Assembly: GCF_000298235.1 (NCBI RefSeq)
Contig: NZ_BAHE01000008.1
Coordinates: forward strand, 1-64,000
Source: Gordonia namibiensis NBRC 108229
GTDB lineage: Bacteria; Actinomycetota; Actinomycetes; Mycobacteriales; Mycobacteriaceae
Length of the DNA: 64,000 nucleotides
Reading direction: 5' to 3'
Shown in pieces: positions 51,128-60,272 of this stretch. Positions within the stretch are counted from its first letter, which is position 1. Each line of letters begins with the position of its first letter. Position numbers and translations under genes: made by a program. The notes below the pieces were generated by a model, which saw nothing but the letters and a program-made list of their open reading frames with translations, did no database searches and was not told the DNA's origin.

Positions 51128-52360
51128 ATGGCAAAGCGCTGGTCGACGATCGTGGTGATGTTGATGGTCGCGGTACTCGCGGCGTGTGGCTCCGGCGGAT
51201 CGGGGCCTGCCGAATCCTCCGGCGCCTCGTCGGCCCCGGAGAAAGCTGCGGCGATCGAGCGGATCGTCGAGGAGTTGAAGGCGTCGAAACACCTGAAAGC
51301 GGTGATCGTCCGCGTGACCGATGACGGCGACGAGGTGATCACCAAGGGGTATGGCGAATCACAGACCGGTGTCGCGGCCACCCCCGACATGCACTTCCGC
51401 AATGGGGCCGTCGCCATCGCGTACGTGGCCGCGGTCCTGCTGCAGCTCGTCGACGAGGACAAGGTGTCCCTCGACGACACCCTCGACAGATGGGTTCCGC
51501 AGATCCCGCACGCCGACGAGGTCACGCTGGGTCAGCTCGCGACGATGACCTCCGGGTACCAGGACTATGTCCTCGGCAACGACGCCTTCGAGACGACCGA
51601 GCTCACCAACCCGTTCAAGGCGTGGACCACCGACGAGATGCTGTCCTACGCGGTGGACAAGCCACTGCTGTACAAGCCCGGCACGAACTGGAACTACGCT
51701 CACACCAACTACGTCATCCTCGGCCTCGCGCTGGAGAAGATCACCAACAAGCCTGTCGAAGAGCTGCTCCGCGAACGGATCTCGGAGCCACTGGGACTCG
51801 AGAACACCGTGTCGAGTCTGACCGCGGTCATCCCCGAGCCCGCCCTGCACGCATACTCCTCCGAACGCCGCGGATTCCTGAATCTGCCGCCGGACACACC
51901 GTTCTACGAGGAGACCACCGGATGGAACCCGTCGTGGAGCATCACCCACGGGGCCATCCAGACCTCGAACATCTACGACGTCGAGGCAACCGGACGCAAG
52001 CTCTTCGCCGGTGAGACTCTGTCGAAGGAGTCCTACGAGACGATGACCTCGACCCGGCTCCGCGGTGTCGCCCGCCCGCTGTACGGCTGCGCGACGTGCC
52101 TGGAGATGAGCGAGCGCTACACCTACGGCATGGGCGTGGTCCTGACCGGCGACTGGATCGTCCAGAACCCGCTGTTCAACGGGTATGCCGCCGTGGTCGG
52201 TTACCTGCCCGAGGAGAAGGTGTCCATCGCGGTCGCGGTGACCTACGAAGCAGAGGCGTTCGGTCCCGACGGTTCCTACGACAACGGAGGCAACCCGATC
52301 TTCTCGCGGATCGCGGCGCTCATGGCGCCCGATCATGCGCCGCCGATCCCGCGGGACTAG
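51128..52360 (+). CDS. Beta-lactamase-fold lipoprotein lacking the catalytic residues
   Basis: A 410-residue lipoprotein (lipobox VLAAC, Cys 20) with a beta-lactamase/class C esterase-like domain. In active members the motif is near FRxGSVxKxFTA; here it is FRNGAVAIAYVA (90-101), so Ser becomes Ala 94 and Lys becomes Ile 97. The second motif YxN, usually YSNTNY, reads YAHTNY (near 197). The rest (LGQLATMTSGYQDYVLG, LGLENTVSS) is well preserved. It is probably a binding or structural pseudoenzyme on the cell surface. ATG 51128 is taken; ATG 51110 is possible. Confidence 0.78.
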   Translation: MAKRWSTIVVMLMVAVLAACGSGGSGPAESSGASSAPEKAAAIERIVEELKASKHLKAVIVRVTDDGDEVITKGYGESQTGVAATPDMHFRNGAVAIAYVAAVLLQLVDEDKVSLDDTLDRWVPQIPHADEVTLGQLATMTSGYQDYVLGNDAFETTELTNPFKAWTTDEMLSYAVDKPLLYKPGTNWNYAHTNYVILGLALEKITNKPVEELLRERISEPLGLENTVSSLTAVIPEPALHAYSSERRGFLNLPPDTPFYEETTGWNPSWSITHGAIQTSNIYDVEATGRKLFAGETLSKESYETMTSTRLRGVARPLYGCATCLEMSERYTYGMGVVLTGDWIVQNPLFNGYAAVVGYLPEEKVSIAVAVTYEAEAFGPDGSYDNGGNPIFSRIAALMAPDHAPPIPRD

Positions 52361-52441
52361 GTGCGGTACCCGACACATCGCCGGAAGGTGGACTTGCACT
52401 CAAGCTGAATCGAAGGGTGTCGCCGACCCTGCCCCGGTTCG

Positions 52442-52447
52442 TAGCGT
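52442..52447 (+). promoter_or_regulatory. -10 element for the leaderless ssu operon
   Basis: TAGCGT, then 7 nt, then GTG 52455 of the first ssu gene. Confidence 0.45.
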
Positions 52448-52454
52448 CGGCCCC

Positions 52455-53303
52455 GTGGCCGACCAGACCCTGAGCATCAGCGCGCCCGGAGCACGAGTTC
52501 CCGACGAGTCCGATTCGGCGAATTCGGCATCCGCCCAGACGAAGACGAAGAACCGTCGACTGCACACGGTCATCCGGGCCCTCTCGCCGATCGCCGTCCT
52601 CGTGTTGTGGCAGCTGGGCAGTGCGCTCGGCGTCATCCCGCAAGATCGCCTGCCCGCGCCGTCGCTGATCGCCGAGGCGGGCTGGGAGGTGCTGTCCAAC
52701 GGTCATCTCCTCGACGCCGTCGCCGCATCCGCGCAGCGTGTGGCCATCGGTCTCGCGATCGGTGTCTTGGTCGGCGTCGGACTCGGTCTCCTCGTCGGGT
52801 TGAGCCGGTACGCCGACTCCATCGTCGACCCCAACATGCAGGCCATCCGGGCGTTGCCGCTGTTCGGCCTGATCCCGCTGTTCATCCTCTGGTTCGGGAT
52901 CGGGGAGATGCCCAAGGTCCTGCTCGTCGCCCTCGGGGCACTCTTCCCGCTCTACCTCAACACCTCCGCCGCCATCCGGCAGATCGACCCACGGCTCGTG
53001 GAAACCGCCCGCGTGCTGGGATTCTCACGGATCACCACCATCCGCGACCTCATCATCCCGGGAGCGATGCCGCAGATCCTGGTCGGCCTCCGTCAGGCGC
53101 TCGCGATCGCCTGGCTCAGTCTCATCGTCGCCGAACAGATCGCCGCCACCTCCGGGCTCGGTTACCTGATCAACAACGCACGCGACTTCCTGCGCACCGA
53201 CATCATCTTCTTCGGCCTGATCGTCTACGCCGCACTGGGTCTGATCACCGACGCCATCGTTCGCGCCCTCGAGCGCTACACCACCCGGTACCAGAACCGT
53301 TGA
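52455..53303 (+). CDS. ssuC: Aliphatic sulfonate ABC transporter permease
   Basis: A 282-residue BPD-type permease with six helices and the EAA-like loop QIDPRLVETARVLGFSRITT near 182. It groups with SsuC/TauC. The first of four genes (permease, ATPase, binding protein, monooxygenase) for uptake and desulfonation of alkanesulfonates when sulfate is scarce. The N-terminal 35 residues are polar and the start is GTG 52455 with its -10 directly upstream. The ATPase follows after 52 bp. Confidence 0.88.
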   Translation: MADQTLSISAPGARVPDESDSANSASAQTKTKNRRLHTVIRALSPIAVLVLWQLGSALGVIPQDRLPAPSLIAEAGWEVLSNGHLLDAVAASAQRVAIGLAIGVLVGVGLGLLVGLSRYADSIVDPNMQAIRALPLFGLIPLFILWFGIGEMPKVLLVALGALFPLYLNTSAAIRQIDPRLVETARVLGFSRITTIRDLIIPGAMPQILVGLRQALAIAWLSLIVAEQIAATSGLGYLINNARDFLRTDIIFFGLIVYAALGLITDAIVRALERYTTRYQNR

Positions 53304-53355
53304 CGTGCAACGCGCTGCCCCGACAAGAGTCACCCCGAGCAGGAGAGAGCCCCCC

Positions 53356-54156
53356 ATGACCGCCATCGCCACCCGCGACCTCGAGGTCACCGTGCCCACC
53401 GCGCGCAACGACGCCCGTGCGTACGCCGCCGAGGTCGAGAACGCCAGTCTCGGCTATGGCGACAATCTGGTCCTCCGTGATGTGACGCTGCGCGTCGGCG
53501 CGCACGAGATCGTCGCGCTCATCGGACGCAGCGGCAGCGGCAAATCGACGCTCTTGCGCTTGCTCGCAGGTTTGTCGCAAACCGAATCCGGAACGGTGAG
53601 CACTGCGGGATTCCCGGCGGTCTCGTTCCAGGAACCGCGTCTCTTCCCGTGGCGCACGGTGCTGCAGAACGTCGTGTTCGGACTCGTCCGCGAGAAGGTC
53701 GGCAAGGCCGAGGCCAGGGAACGCGCCCGCCGAACCCTCGACGAGGTCGGCCTGACCGACAAGACCGGTGCCTGGCCGGCCCAACTGTCCGGTGGCCAGG
53801 CGCAGCGTGTGTCGCTCGCCCGCGCCTTGGTCGCACGTCCACAGCTCCTGCTGCTCGACGAACCGTTCGGTGCGCTCGACGCCCTGACCCGCCGCACCAT
53901 GCACGAACTGCTGATCTCGCTCTGGCGCCACAACCGATTCGGCGCTCTGCTCGTCACCCATGACGTCGACGAGGCGCTCCGACTCGCCGACCGGGTCGTC
54001 GTGCTGGCCGACGGCCGGATCGTCGAGGACATCGCGGTCCCCGATCCCCGCGGCGGCGCCGCCGGAGACGACTCCGACGACGCCGTCGACCCGCAGATCC
54101 CGCGGCTGCGTGCCGAACTCCTCACCGCCCTCGGTGTCGCCGACGCCGCCCGCTGA
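53356..54156 (+). CDS. ssuB: Aliphatic sulfonate ABC transporter ATP-binding protein
   Basis: A 266-residue ABC ATPase with Walker A GRSGSGKST near 57, Q-loop SFQEPRLFPWRTV near 92, signature LSGGQAQR near 145, Walker B LLLLDEPFGALD near 164 and switch His in THDVDEALRLA near 202. The FQEPRLFPWRTV segment is typical of SsuB/TauB. AGGAGAGAG precedes ATG 53356. It has an N-terminal extension of about 25 residues relative to most SsuB. Confidence 0.9.
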   Translation: MTAIATRDLEVTVPTARNDARAYAAEVENASLGYGDNLVLRDVTLRVGAHEIVALIGRSGSGKSTLLRLLAGLSQTESGTVSTAGFPAVSFQEPRLFPWRTVLQNVVFGLVREKVGKAEARERARRTLDEVGLTDKTGAWPAQLSGGQAQRVSLARALVARPQLLLLDEPFGALDALTRRTMHELLISLWRHNRFGALLVTHDVDEALRLADRVVVLADGRIVEDIAVPDPRGGAAGDDSDDAVDPQIPRLRAELLTALGVADAAR

Positions 54157-54213
54157 CCACCGCTTGATTCCGGTTCGTCCACGTTCACCCACACCGAAAG
54201 CGCCGCAACACCT

Positions 54214-55293
54214 ATGAGAATCACCGACGTTCCCGCTCGCCCGTCCCGCACCCCGTCCTCTCGACGGAGGGTGCTCGCGGCCGTACTGGCCACGGCTGCA
54301 CTGACACTGGGGCTCGCCGGCTGCGTGCAGCGTGACGACACCGCGGACTCGATCGCCGATGAGACCGTCGAGGTCTCCTCGCTGCAAGACCTGATACTGC
54401 ACGTCGGTGACCAGAAGGGCGGCACCGCAGCGCTTCTGCGGGCGTCCGGTGAACTCGAGAAGCTGCCGTTCGACGTCGAGTTCTCCACCTTCACCTCGGG
54501 TCCGCCGCAGATCGAGGCGGCCACGGCGGGCAAGATCGACTTCGCCGTCACCGGCAACACCCCGCCCATCTTCGGTGCGGCGTCGAACGCGAAGGTCAAG
54601 GTGGTGGCCGGCTTCGCGAACAACGCGAGCGGTGACGCCATCCTGATCCCCGGCAACTCGACCCTCACCTCGGTCGCCGACCTCGCCGGCAAGAAGGTGG
54701 CCGTCGCCAAGGGCAGCTCGGCTCACGGCCACCTGCTGCTTCAGCTGAACAAGGCGAATCTGACCCTCGGGCCCGGCAAGGACGTGCAGCCGGTGTTCCT
54801 GCAACCAGCAGATGCGTTGTCCGCGTTCACCTCCGGCAACGTCGACGCCTGGGCCATCTGGGATCCCTACACCGCGATCGTGCAGCTCGAGAACAACCCG
54901 AAGACGCTGGTGACCGCCGAAGGTGTCTCCAACGGTTACGGATTCGGCATCGCCGGTGACCAGGCGCTCGCCGATCCGCGCCGCAACACCGCCGTTCGTG
55001 AACTGGTGGCAGGCATCGCGCGTGCCAGCAACTGGGCCAAGGCCAACCCCGATGCGTGGGCCGAGAAGTACTCCGCCGAGATCGGTATCGACCCGCGCGC
55101 CGGAAAGATCGCCCAGGGTCGAAGCCTGCGTCCGGCGATCGCGTTGGACGACGGCGTCGTCGAATCGCAGCAGACACTCGCCGACGCCTTCGCCGCATCG
55201 GGTCAGCTACAGGGTGAGGTCACCTTCGCCGACTTCGTCGACAACCGCTACGACGATGCGCTGACGGAGTACTTCTCCACGCCGGCCTCCTGA
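54214..55293 (+). CDS. ssuA: Aliphatic sulfonate-binding lipoprotein
   Basis: A 359-residue binding protein of the SsuA/TauA type. The signal peptide has a twin-Arg-like stretch (SSRRRVLAAVLATAAL) and lipobox LAGC (Cys near 37). FAVTGNTPPIFGAAS near 111, GKKVAVAKGSSAHGHLL near 164 and DAWAIWDPYTAIVQ near 210 agree with the family's ligand pocket. It delivers sulfonates to SsuC. Confidence 0.88.
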   Translation: MRITDVPARPSRTPSSRRRVLAAVLATAALTLGLAGCVQRDDTADSIADETVEVSSLQDLILHVGDQKGGTAALLRASGELEKLPFDVEFSTFTSGPPQIEAATAGKIDFAVTGNTPPIFGAASNAKVKVVAGFANNASGDAILIPGNSTLTSVADLAGKKVAVAKGSSAHGHLLLQLNKANLTLGPGKDVQPVFLQPADALSAFTSGNVDAWAIWDPYTAIVQLENNPKTLVTAEGVSNGYGFGIAGDQALADPRRNTAVRELVAGIARASNWAKANPDAWAEKYSAEIGIDPRAGKIAQGRSLRPAIALDDGVVESQQTLADAFAASGQLQGEVTFADFVDNRYDDALTEYFSTPAS

Positions 55294-55350
55294 CCGATCC
55301 GCCTTGATTCATCCGGCACGACCCACCCGTCTGGAAGGGAAGTCTGATCG

Positions 55351-56445
55351 ATGAGCCATTTCCACTGGTTCCTGCCCACCGCCGGTGACAGCCGCGGGAT
55401 AGTCGGAGCATCACATGCCTCGGCCACCAAGCGACATCCACCCGGCTACCGTGCCCCGGAGCTGCCGTACCTGATCGACGTCGCGCGTACGGCCGACCGG
55501 CTCGGGTACGAGAGCGTGCTGACCCCGACCGGCACCTGGTGCGAGGACGCCTGGCTCACCACCGCGGCGGCGATCACCCACACCGAGAAGTTGTCGTTCC
55601 TCGTCGCGTTCCGGCCGGGACTGATCTCGCCGACGCTCGCGGCCCAGCAGACCGCGACCCTGCAGCGCTTCTCCGGTGGCCGAGTGGCGGTGAACATCGT
55701 GACCGGTGGCGACGAGGTGGAACAGCGCCGGTTCGGCGACTGGGTCGACCACGACCGCCGTTACTCGCGCACCGACGAGTTCCTGCAGATCGTCGAGCGC
55801 CTGTGGGCCGGTGAGACCGTCGATTTCGACGGCGAGTTCTACAAGATCGCGGGGGCGTTCCTGCCCGACCCGCCCGAGACGAAGCCTCAGATCTTCTTCG
55901 GCGGGTCGTCGGACCCGGCGCTGAGTGTCGCGGCCGCCCGCGCCGAGGTGTACCTGACGTGGGGTGAACCGCCGGCGGTGGCGGGGGACAAGATCGCCGA
56001 GGTCGCCCGACGCGCCGCCGCGCAGGGCCGGACGCTGGAATACGGTGTGCGCCTGCATGTGATCGCACGAGAGACGTCCGAAGAGGCGTGGCGGGTCGCC
56101 GACGCCCTACTGGCAGGCATCAGCGACGAGGAGGTCGCGACCGCGTTCGCACTGCACTCGGGCTCGGATTCGACAGGTCAGCGCCGGATGGCGGAACTCC
56201 ACGGCGGCCGGCGCGATGCCCTCGAGATCCATCCGGGACTGTGGGCCGGGGTCGGACTGATCCGCGGGGGAGCCGGTACCGCGCTCGTCGGCAGTTACGA
56301 CGAGGTCGCCGCGCTGATCGGTGAATACGAGGCGCAGGGCTTCGAGCACTTCATCCTGTCGGGTTATCCGCACATCGAGGAGGCACACTGGTTCGCCGAG
56401 GGAGTCCTCCCCGTCCTCCGGGAAAGGGTGAACGCTCTGGCGTGA
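55351..56445 (+). CDS. ssuD: FMNH2-dependent alkanesulfonate monooxygenase
   Basis: A 364-residue luciferase-like TIM barrel that cleaves alkanesulfonates to sulfite and aldehyde. It shows WFLPTAGDSRG near 6, ARTADRLGYESVLTPTGTWCED near 45 with a Cys as in SsuD (Cys near 64), and RVAVNIVTGGDEVEQRRFGD near 112. No flavin reductase SsuE is adjacent, so reduced FMN comes from elsewhere (the split-barrel flavin reductase near 44.5 kb is only a guess). It ends the operon. Confidence 0.88.
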   Translation: MSHFHWFLPTAGDSRGIVGASHASATKRHPPGYRAPELPYLIDVARTADRLGYESVLTPTGTWCEDAWLTTAAAITHTEKLSFLVAFRPGLISPTLAAQQTATLQRFSGGRVAVNIVTGGDEVEQRRFGDWVDHDRRYSRTDEFLQIVERLWAGETVDFDGEFYKIAGAFLPDPPETKPQIFFGGSSDPALSVAAARAEVYLTWGEPPAVAGDKIAEVARRAAAQGRTLEYGVRLHVIARETSEEAWRVADALLAGISDEEVATAFALHSGSDSTGQRRMAELHGGRRDALEIHPGLWAGVGLIRGGAGTALVGSYDEVAALIGEYEAQGFEHFILSGYPHIEEAHWFAEGVLPVLRERVNALA

Positions 56446-56501
56446 ACTCCGACGTCGTGGCGACGGGATGAATCCGGAGGCGGCGTGCCACGATATTCGT
56501 C

Positions 56502-57743
56502 ATGATCCTTGCCGAGTCCGCGACGACCGACACCTCGGTGATCGTGTCGCTGTTCTGGATCGTCCTCATCGCCGCGGTGTGCCCGCTGCTGTCGAGGCTG
56601 TCCCGCGGGTACGTTCCCGACGCCGTTCTGCTGCTGGTGTTCGGCATCGTGATCGGTCCGCACGCGCTCGACTGGGCCGACCGCACGGGTATCGACATGC
56701 TCAGCCAGCTCGGCCTGGGAATGCTGTTCCTCCTCGCCGGCTACGAACTCGACCCGAAGCTGTTGAGCGGCAGGTCCGGTCGCGTCGCCCAGGCGTCCTG
56801 GATGGTGAGCCTGCTCATCGCCTGGGGGTCGGTGGCCCTGGTTGCGACGACCCTCTCGCTGGGGTTGAGCGAGGCCGGCTTCACCGCGCACATCGCGATC
56901 GCGATCACCCTCACCTCCACCGCCCTCGGTACGCTGCTGCCCATCATGAAACAGGCGGGCCTGGCCGACACCCGGCTCGGGCGTGCGGTGATGGCGCATG
57001 GCGCGGTCGGCGAACTCGGTCCGGTGCTCGCCATGTCGCTGTTGCTGACCAGCCGTAGTTTCGGCGGCGCGGTGATCGTGCTGGTGCTCTTCGTCCTGGC
57101 CGCGCTGCTGATAGCCGCTGCCCCACAACGCATCCTCGCGCGTATCCCCGCCATCGGACGGGCCATCGCCGAGATGGCCGGGGGCACTGTGCAACTGCCG
57201 GTGCGCGTCGTCGTCCTGTTGCTCGTCTCGCTCATGACGGTGGCCGCGGTCTTCGACCTCGACGTGGTGCTCGGCGCCTTCGCCGCAGGACTGATCCTCC
57301 GCCGGCTCATCGGGCCGGAGCACCCGCATGTCGGCAAGTCGCTGGAGGTGATCGGGTTCGGCGTGCTCATCCCGATCTTCTTCGTCACCTCCGGCATGAA
57401 CATCGACGTGTCGGCGGTCGCGTCCAAGCCCGGGACGTGGGTGGTCCTGGTGCTGGCCATCGCGATCGCCCGCGGCGTCCCGGTCTGGTTCAGCGCGCGC
57501 TACCTCGACGACGGCCATTTCCTGAGTCACCCGCGTGAGCGGACTCAGCTGGCGCTGTTCGCCGCGACCGGTCTGCCGATCATCGTGGCGGTCACCGAGG
57601 TCGCGGTGTCCTCCGAGCTCATCTCCGACGCCCTCGCCTCCACCCTGGTGGCCGCCGGCGCGACGACGGTCCTGTTGTTCCCGCTCGCCGCACGGCTCAT
57701 CGGGAAGTCCACTCCAGCAATCGTTCCGACGACCACGTCGTGA
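56502..57743 (+). CDS. Cation:proton antiporter (Kef/CPA2-type membrane domain)
   Basis: A 413-residue membrane protein with about 12 helices. LSQLGLGMLFLLAGYELDP near 66 and FDLDVVLGAFAAGLILRRL near 249 carry the acidic residues of the ion-binding site, and FFVTSGMNIDV near 288 is the usual C-terminal half motif. No RCK/TrkA domain is attached, so it is not a full Kef channel. It likely exchanges Na+ or K+ for H+. Its 3' end overlaps the PHP gene by 47 bp, tail to tail. Confidence 0.85.
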   Translation: MILAESATTDTSVIVSLFWIVLIAAVCPLLSRLSRGYVPDAVLLLVFGIVIGPHALDWADRTGIDMLSQLGLGMLFLLAGYELDPKLLSGRSGRVAQASWMVSLLIAWGSVALVATTLSLGLSEAGFTAHIAIAITLTSTALGTLLPIMKQAGLADTRLGRAVMAHGAVGELGPVLAMSLLLTSRSFGGAVIVLVLFVLAALLIAAAPQRILARIPAIGRAIAEMAGGTVQLPVRVVVLLLVSLMTVAAVFDLDVVLGAFAAGLILRRLIGPEHPHVGKSLEVIGFGVLIPIFFVTSGMNIDVSAVASKPGTWVVLVLAIAIARGVPVWFSARYLDDGHFLSHPRERTQLALFAATGLPIIVAVTEVAVSSELISDALASTLVAAGATTVLLFPLAARLIGKSTPAIVPTTTS

Positions 57744-58743
57744 CGATCCGGTCCGGGTCGATGTCATGCTCCACGGCACGACGCGCACCCAGGACCTTGA
57801 ACTCGAGCTGCCCGGGTGCATGCGCATCGGAGTCGATCGCGAACAGGCAGCCGGCCTCGATCGCGATCTCGATCAGCTCGTCGGGCGGGTCCACCCGCTC
57901 GGGGCGCGAATTGATCTCCACGATCGTGTCGTTCGCCGCGCACGCCTCGAAGACGGCACGGGCGTCGAAGGTCGACGGAGGCCGGTGGCCGCGCCCGCTC
58001 AGCACCCGACGGCCGGTGCAGTGCCCGAGGACGTGGACGCGCGGGTCGGAGACCGCGTTGACCAGACGGGTCGTCATCGCGTCGTGGTCCATCCGCAGGC
58101 GTGAGTGCACCGAGGCCGTCACGATGTCGAGGCGCTCGATCATCTCGTCCGACTGATCGAGTGCACCGTCGTCGAGGATGTCGATCTCGATACCACGAAG
58201 CAATCGAAAACCGTTCTCGTGCAGACTGTTCCATTCGTCGATTGCCGCGATCTGCGACGCGAGCCGTTCGGCGCTCAACCCGTTGGCGACGGTCAGCCGA
58301 GGGGAGTGGTCGGTGATGGCCAGCCACTCATGGCCCATGGCCTGTGCGGCCGCGGCCATCTCGTCGATGGGCGCCCCGCCGTCGCTCCATTCGGTGTGTG
58401 CGTGGAGATCGCCGACGACTGCGGTGACCAGTTCGTCGGCACCGTTCGGCGGGTAGGCCGGGTCTTCGTCCTGCAACCGGGCGAGATAGTCCGGAACCTG
58501 GCCGTCGACGGCCTGTCCGATGACGGCCGCCGTCGTCTTGCCGATCCCTTTCACCGTGGTGAGGGTCCGACCAGACGCCCGGTCCCGCAGGTCGTCGGGA
58601 GAGAGTCGTGCGGCGGCCTGGGCGGCGCGTCGGAACGCCTCCACCCGGTAGCTGCTCTCCCGCCGCTGTTCGAGGAGCCAGGAGATGCGGGCGAGCGCCT
58701 CCACCGGGTCGACCGGTGCGGCGAGCGGTTCGAGCGGCTTCAC
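57697..58743 (-). CDS. PHP-domain phosphoesterase with N-terminal helix-hairpin-helix
   Basis: A 348-residue protein with an N-terminal DNA-pol-X-like segment (TTVKGIGKTTAAVIGQAVDG near 62, a helix-hairpin-helix) and a C-terminal PHP metal-dependent phosphoesterase domain: GDLHAHTEWSDG near 112, AITDHSPRL near 141, EIDIL near 186, ASVHSRL near 210, VLGHCTGR near 238 and DSDAHAPGQ near 309. It lacks the polymerase palm, so it is not a whole family X polymerase. A DNA end-processing role is inferred. The start is GTG 58743. Confidence 0.8.
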   Translation of the reverse strand: MKPLEPLAAPVDPVEALARISWLLEQRRESSYRVEAFRRAAQAAARLSPDDLRDRASGRTLTTVKGIGKTTAAVIGQAVDGQVPDYLARLQDEDPAYPPNGADELVTAVVGDLHAHTEWSDGGAPIDEMAAAAQAMGHEWLAITDHSPRLTVANGLSAERLASQIAAIDEWNSLHENGFRLLRGIEIDILDDGALDQSDEMIERLDIVTASVHSRLRMDHDAMTTRLVNAVSDPRVHVLGHCTGRRVLSGRGHRPPSTFDARAVFEACAANDTIVEINSRPERVDPPDELIEIAIEAGCLFAIDSDAHAPGQLEFKVLGARRAVEHDIDPDRIVTTWSSERLLEWTSR

Positions 58744-58764
58744 GGCTGCACCCCACAGACGACT

Positions 58765-58795
58765 ACCGCCCGGCGCACGAGTGCAGCCGGGCGGT
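58765..58795 (-). terminator. Terminator downstream of lsr2
   Basis: ACCGCCCGGC (58765-58774) pairs with GCCGGGCGGT (58786-58795), and the 11-nt loop can add a GCA/TGC stem. It is between lsr2 and the PHP gene on the same strand. Confidence 0.7.
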
Positions 58796-58833
58796 GGTTC
58801 GGTACGGGCGAGGAGATCCTCACGCGTGACCGG

Positions 58834-59178
58834 TCAGTGTGCGGCCTCGAAGGCCTCGATGATGCTCTGCGGGATACGGCCGCGGTCGCTGAGTTCGTAA
58901 CCCTCACGAATCGCCCATTCGCGGATGGCCTTGGTGGTCTCCTTGTTGCGCCCGCCGCCGGTGGCTGCGGTGGTGGCCGTCGCACGCTTGGCCACCCGGC
59001 CGGTCTGGCGCGAGATGTCGAGGTACTTCGAGAGCGAATCACGGAATTGCTGAGCGTGCTTCGACGAAGTGTCGAACTCGTAATTCTTGCCGTCGAGTGA
59101 CCATCGGACAGTTTCGTACTGATCCAAAACCTTGCCGTCGAGATCGTCGATGACCTGAACGATTTCCTTCTTCGCCAT
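58834..59178 (-). CDS. lsr2: Nucleoid-associated protein Lsr2
   Basis: A 114-residue H-NS-like silencer. The N-terminal dimerisation domain (KKEIVQVIDDLDGKVLDQYE, 1-60) is followed by a short linker and the C-terminal domain with the AT-minor-groove hook RGRIP (residues 99-103) after IREGYELSD. It silences A+T-rich and horizontally gained DNA, common to mycolic actinobacteria. GAGGGGAAAG precedes ATG 59178. The upstream 190 bp are clearly richer in A+T (59200-59340), so self-silencing is likely. Confidence 0.97.
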   Translation of the reverse strand: MAKKEIVQVIDDLDGKVLDQYETVRWSLDGKNYEFDTSSKHAQQFRDSLSKYLDISRQTGRVAKRATATTAATGGGRNKETTKAIREWAIREGYELSDRGRIPQSIIEAFEAAH

Positions 59179-59368
59179 GAAACGCTTTCCCCTCGATTTG
59201 TGTCATGCGACCAACTCGGCCGTGGGAGGTCTATTAAACCTTATCCACCCCGTTTTGATCTATTCTTTCGGTGCACAGCTTAGACCCGAACTATGAGTAG
59301 CCGCTGAGAACCCCCGCCTAGACCCTAAAGTATCGAAATGGCTCAGGGAAGTCGGGGCGCGAGAATTC
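59179..59368. promoter_or_regulatory. A+T-rich lsr2 upstream region
   Basis: This 190-bp gap (between lsr2 and the lipoprotein gene, both minus strand) has several A+T-rich stretches (CTATTAAACCTTAT, CGTTTTGATCTATTCTTTC) that stand out from the high-GC surroundings and could be Lsr2 binding sites for autoregulation. A precise promoter is not clear. Confidence 0.35.
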
Positions 59369-60271
59369 TTAGGGAGTGGGCACTGTGCTGCTGTTAGTTG
59401 ACCGCGGTCGGGGTGTCCCGGTCCGGGTGGTGGCCCGGGATGTCCGAGTTGGTGAAGTGACCGTCGTCGCGTCTCGGGCTGATTCGTCGGATTCTTCCGG
59501 GGAGAGTGCCACCAAAGACTCGGGCGCGCGATCGGCGGCGTAGATGGTCCGGTATCCGCTTTCGGTCACCGAGAATCCCGCTTTCGAGCGCGATTCGAGA
59601 CAGAACAGGCCGACTGTCTCCACGAGGCAGGAGAATCGGGAAATCGAAATCGTGCGTCCATAGTCGACTATTGATGACCGATAGAGGACCGGATAGCGAT
59701 TGGAGCAGGCGCCGCGCTGCGGACCGTCCGAACTGAGGATTGCGTAATCGGGCGCCCAGTCGCAGGAGGCCGGCTCCGACGACGGACGGGTGGGTCGCGT
59801 CGAGGGCCCGGCGTCGCCGCCCTCGTTGATACGGCAGGCCAGCGACGACCTCCCGTTGGTGCCCGTCGAACAATTGACCGATCGATCGGGAGTGGAGAAA
59901 TGGAAGCCCGACGAGTCCTGTATCGGTGAATCAGGAGTGACCGAACCCTGATGAAAGCGTGAATTGTCGACGCGGGGAGCCATCGCGACGACTCGGCCAA
60001 TTGTCCAATCGGGCAGATTCTGTGCGGTGTCCTCACCCGTGGTGGTTGTTGTCGATGCCGACTCGACCTCGGTGAGGGTCGACAGTTCGTCGGTCGGCGG
60101 AATGACGATTCGTGAAGGCGCGGTGTCGGTGGGTAACGAACATCCCGCAACGGTGACGATTGTCGCCGTGATCACGATCGCGAACGACCCGCAGATCTTG
60201 CGGCCGAAATGAGCCGGGCGACGGCGGGGGACGGGTACGGGCCGCCGTGATCTATTTCCGTACCCTTGCAT
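59369..60271 (-). CDS. Putative lipoprotein of unknown function
   Basis: A 300-residue protein. A long basic start ([19 protein letters not shown]) precedes the hydrophobic segment and lipobox VAGC (Cys near 44). The domain is rich in Ser/Thr, with five or more Cys ([45 protein letters not shown]). The C-terminal tail is low-complexity Thr/Arg/Ser ([17 protein letters not shown]). Codon use is less biased than in the neighbours (many A/T-ending codons), a sign of recent acquisition or Lsr2 control. ATG 60271 lies one base from the divergent trhO start. Confidence 0.6.
   Translation of the reverse strand: MQGYGNRSRRPVPVPRRRPAHFGRKICGSFAIVITATIVTVAGCSLPTDTAPSRIVIPPTDELSTLTEVESASTTTTTGEDTAQNLPDWTIGRVVAMAPRVDNSRFHQGSVTPDSPIQDSSGFHFSTPDRSVNCSTGTNGRSSLACRINEGGDAGPSTRPTRPSSEPASCDWAPDYAILSSDGPQRGACSNRYPVLYRSSIVDYGRTISISRFSCLVETVGLFCLESRSKAGFSVTESGYRTIYAADRAPESLVALSPEESDESARDATTVTSPTRTSRATTRTGTPRPRSTNSSTVPTP
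60261..60266 (+). promoter_or_regulatory. -10 element for leaderless trhO
   Basis: TACCCT, then 6 nt, then GTG 60273. It lies within the first codons of the divergent lipoprotein gene. Confidence 0.5.
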
Positions 60272-60272
60272 T

